This document shows positions 61,732 to 64,000 of a stretch of 64,000 nucleotides of DNA, piece by piece. Source of the stretch: Brevibacillus brevis NBRC 100599 (GTDB lineage Bacteria; Bacillota; Bacilli; Brevibacillales; Brevibacillaceae); assembly GCF_000010165.1 (NCBI RefSeq), contig NC_012491.1, positions 5,320,001-5,384,000 on the forward strand. Reading direction: 5' to 3'. The notes under the pieces are model-generated. The model was given only the letters and a program-made list of their open reading frames with translations. It had not been told where the DNA came from and searched no databases. The first letter of the stretch is position 1; each line of letters begins with the position of its first letter. Position numbers and translations under genes: made by a program.

Positions 61732-61760
61732 ATATAATCTGGCAATTACCTATCTGTCAA
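61732..61760 (-). promoter_or_regulatory. sigma-A promoter of the S-box transcript
   Basis: Minus strand TTGACA (61760-61755), 17 bases, TTATAT (61737-61732). Start of RNA is expected near 61725, about 34 bases ahead of P1. Confidence 0.75.
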
Positions 61761-61893
61761 CTAGGTTTACCGAAAGAATTTTCTTGATAAATATTCCAGT
61801 TTCTTCTGTAACATCAAGAGGGATTTTGTTGTGTCTTGTCGAATTATCGTAGATTGATACAAGCCTAGCAAATATTTGCGATGGGGATGCTAC

Positions 61894-63147
61894 ATGAGTC
61901 TATTAAAAGAAGTTATTCTTCAATGGTTTTTCGCCATTATCCCGTTTGTGTTTTTCAACATTTATTACCGTGACAAAATGAGGAACTACAGCCGTTCCTT
62001 TATTGCCATCACCAGCTCAGCCTGCATGTTTCTCGCGATGACCTTCGCCCCGAGTGTCACGAATGGCATGTTTTTTGATATCCGACATGTCATCATATTT
62101 TTCGGACTAGTTTATGGCGGAGTCGAGATTGCCCTGCTCCTTCTGATTGAAGCCTTGGTTTATCGGCACTACCTTGGTGGCGAAGGAACATGGGTTGCCT
62201 TGCTGATCCTTACAGTCAATTTTGTCTTGTCACTCTTTTTGTATCGACACTACAAAGCCAGTTATCGGAAAACACTGTATCTTTTTATGACGAGTGCGAT
62301 TTTTTCTACGGTTGCTTTAGGGACTACTTATTACTTTTTTCCCACGTATGTAACTCAACACCTCGTTTACTACACCATAGCGATCCCTATTCAAAACTTT
62401 TTCGGCCTCTGGTTATTAATGTCGCTTTTCAGCAAATGCGTTTCGGATAAGGAGCTGTTTATCCGCCACGCGCAAAACGAAAAAATCCAGACGATGAGCC
62501 ATGTTGCTGCATCGCTTGCACACGAGGTTCGCAATCCGCTGACAGCAGTCAAAGGCTTTTTGAAATTAATACAGGAATGTCCGGAAAATTTGGTAAAAGT
62601 CGATCAATACATTCGCATAAGTCTTGATGAAGTACAACGCACAGAAGCCATTTTGACCGAGTACCTTGCCATTTCCAAGCCGCTCAAGGAACGACATGAG
62701 ATCATTAATCTTAGCGAGCATTTGCATGCCATCCGCGAGGTGATGCTCCCCTTTGCCAATATGCATAACGTGGAGCTTACGCTGCAAGATTTTGAGAGAC
62801 CTGTGACGATCAAGGCCAATCCAGACGAGTTCAAGCAAGTGTTGGTGAATTTCATCAAAAATGCTATCGAGGCGTGCTCGGATATTTCGGACGGAAAAGT
62901 CTCCCTGGACTTGCTCATCGAGCGAAACAAAGCCCTGTTGGTCATCAAGGATAACGGCGTCGGCATGGATGCAGGACAGATTAGCCGTCTCGGAACGATT
63001 TACTTTTCTACGAAAACAACTGGGACCGGCCTTGGATTGACGTATTCCTATCATGTCATTCATGCGATTGGCGGAACCGTCAATGTATCAAGTAAACCAC
63101 GAGTAGGAACCAAGTTCACCATTATGCTCCCGTATAAGGCACAGTGA
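61894..63147 (+). CDS. KinB-like membrane sensor histidine kinase
   Basis: 417 residues from the ATG at 61894 (TGGGGATG upstream; a TTG six codons earlier is possible). Six membrane segments span residues 1-190 (5TM-LYT type: AMTFAPSVTNGMFFDIRHVI, FFGLVYGGVEIALL). HisKA follows with ASLAHEVRNPLTAVKGFLKLI, then an ATPase domain (FIKNAIEACSD, DNGVGMD, TGTGLGLTYS). The wording around the His is that of the Spo0A-feeding kinases KinB/KinC. No partner regulator is adjacent. A role in sporulation entry is inferred. Confidence 0.88.
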   Translation: MSLLKEVILQWFFAIIPFVFFNIYYRDKMRNYSRSFIAITSSACMFLAMTFAPSVTNGMFFDIRHVIIFFGLVYGGVEIALLLLIEALVYRHYLGGEGTWVALLILTVNFVLSLFLYRHYKASYRKTLYLFMTSAIFSTVALGTTYYFFPTYVTQHLVYYTIAIPIQNFFGLWLLMSLFSKCVSDKELFIRHAQNEKIQTMSHVAASLAHEVRNPLTAVKGFLKLIQECPENLVKVDQYIRISLDEVQRTEAILTEYLAISKPLKERHEIINLSEHLHAIREVMLPFANMHNVELTLQDFERPVTIKANPDEFKQVLVNFIKNAIEACSDISDGKVSLDLLIERNKALLVIKDNGVGMDAGQISRLGTIYFSTKTTGTGLGLTYSYHVIHAIGGTVNVSSKPRVGTKFTIMLPYKAQ

Positions 63148-63182
63148 CTTCATGCAATCTTGCAGAGGGACTGTGCCTTTTT
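63138..63182 (+). terminator. terminator overlapping the kinase stop codon
   Basis: GGCACAGT (63138-63145) pairs exactly with ACTGTGCC (63170-63177), then TTTTT. Confidence 0.8.
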
Positions 63183-63193
63183 CCATTCGATTG

Positions 63194-63913
63194 CTAATGA
63201 TGCAACGGGGGTACTTGTGGTTCTTTTTTGTTTTTCAAGGAAAACTGCAATTCATTTTGGCGATTGATCGTCGCGAGAAAGACTTGTTCGGACGCGATCC
63301 CCTTTTTCTTTAATTCGTGCAAAAGCCATTGCTCATCGCGTTTCCGGTATGACAGCACATCTGGATATATCTTGCCTTCCACAATGACCGGCAGCGACAT
63401 TCCCGCTGAAGAAGTATTGATGCCCAAATCTTGTTTCGTTACGACCTGCTGTTCTACTTTTTTGAGCACAGTCAACCGACCGTTTGCCTCGATAATAGCC
63501 AAATCAATCTCTGCCAGGTCAAAAATATCTTTTTCGCGAAGCATATGGAGGACATTATCGAGCGAGTAGCGGATTTTTTTCAAGTTTTTGAAGTGAAAAG
63601 CCCCGTTGTGGAAAATGACGGTCGGTTCAAATGTAACCATTCTGCCAAACCAGCGAAAGACAATGGACAAGTGCGATACGACCCGTTGCAAGATCCCCAA
63701 TGTCACAATCGCTACTGCAATTGAAATATGCCGGACATCTGGCTCTGCAATGTCAGCTCCTGCCACTGAGCCCAAAGTAATAATGATGATAAAGTCAAAA
63801 ACAGGTAGCTCCCCAATCGAGCGCTTGCCCATGAATAAGGTGATGATCAGTAATAAAGGAATAATCGTACATACGCGCCCGATGACGATCATGGTTTCTC
63901 CGAATCCTTCCAC
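63194..63913 (-). CDS. DUF421 (YetF-like) membrane protein
   Basis: 239 residues from a GTG at 63913, 7 bases after GGGGAGGG; a GTG six codons earlier lies before that site. Three membrane helices (IPLLLIITLFMGKRSIGELPVFDFIIIITLGS in part) precede a soluble C-terminal domain (IFHNGAFHFKNLKKIRYSLD, SLPVIVEGKIYPDVL). This is the DUF421 plan of YetF/YdfR, which in Bacillus are spore- or membrane-associated proteins of unclear function. Confidence 0.87.
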   Translation of the reverse strand: MEGFGETMIVIGRVCTIIPLLLIITLFMGKRSIGELPVFDFIIIITLGSVAGADIAEPDVRHISIAVAIVTLGILQRVVSHLSIVFRWFGRMVTFEPTVIFHNGAFHFKNLKKIRYSLDNVLHMLREKDIFDLAEIDLAIIEANGRLTVLKKVEQQVVTKQDLGINTSSAGMSLPVIVEGKIYPDVLSYRKRDEQWLLHELKKKGIASEQVFLATINRQNELQFSLKNKKEPQVPPLHH

Positions 63914-63973
63914 GTTTGTCCCTCCCCTCACGCTTTACTATGCAAATTCTGGGAAGGCATTATGCAAAACAAA

Positions 63974-63997
63974 ACACCAGGAGTCTCCCCCTGGTGT
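63974..63997 (-). terminator. terminator of a gene beyond the right edge
   Basis: ACACCAGG pairs with CCTGGTGT; on the minus strand TTTTGTTTTGC follows. It implies a minus-strand gene just outside the window. Confidence 0.75.
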
Positions 63998-64000
63998 CTC

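Noticed and set aside
1..64000. CRISPR arrays, insertion sequences, tRNA or rRNA genes
   Set aside because: No regularly spaced direct repeats, transposase genes or RNA gene signatures were seen.

Overview
The window looks like a chromosome segment of a Gram-positive endospore former, most probably Brevibacillus or a close Bacillales relative. This rests on a spore germinant-receptor operon, sporulation-type sensor kinases, a PBSX-like tail locus, an S-box (SAM-I) riboswitch, AGGAGG-type ribosome binding sites, and best remembered matches to Bacillus subtilis families (MrfA/MrfB, OpuA, OxdC, YwbE, YdjO, Bmr, DedA). The genus call is inference. No rRNA, tRNA, CRISPR array or recognisable insertion sequence was seen.

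Layout. 0-4 kb, minus strand: the 3'-truncated end of a lipoprotein gene, then the mitomycin-type DNA repair pair mrfA-mrfB. 4-8 kb, plus strand: a germinant receptor operon in the order B-A-C. 8-15 kb: a TetR regulator with a small membrane protein, a DUF4241 protein, an oxalate decarboxylase, a TetR/Bmr-like efflux pair with two matching operators, and a chromate transporter. 15-20 kb: a MoxR-type ATPase with a metallopeptidase/VWA partner, and a VWA lipoprotein. 20-29 kb: DedA, an AraC regulator, an amidase, a secreted DUF1254 protein, the opuA glycine betaine importer with a divergent GbsR-type regulator, and an isochorismatase-like hydrolase. 29-38 kb: a Nudix gene remnant, ywbE, a three-gene phosphorelay with a GGDEF domain, small proteins, a membrane acyltransferase and a soluble histidine kinase. 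A likely small RNA lies at 38.7 kb.

39.5-54.4 kb, minus strand: a contractile phage-tail module. It has tail terminator, sheath, tube, a frameshifted assembly chaperone, tape measure, hub, baseplate, fibre, XkdX, holin and amidase genes, but no capsid, portal, terminase or integrase gene. It reads as a PBSX-like tailocin. Upstream of it sit an ArpU-like activator, two tiny membrane proteins, and a translationally coupled pair of a sigma region-4-like protein and an HTH_16/RsoA-like protein. I infer that this pair is a split sigma factor that switches the particle on.

54.7-64 kb: DinB, 3-methyladenine glycosylase, methionine aminopeptidase, a DUF2085 pair, an RbsABC-type importer, a KinB-like kinase and a DUF421 membrane protein. 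The importer is preceded by a clear S-box riboswitch with its own promoter and terminator. This suggests a sulfur-containing sugar such as methylthioribose as substrate, although the proteins look like ordinary sugar importers. Two intergenic stretches (13.5 and 61.4 kb) hold about 200-bp elements built of nested inverted repeats; one of them lies inside the S-box leader.
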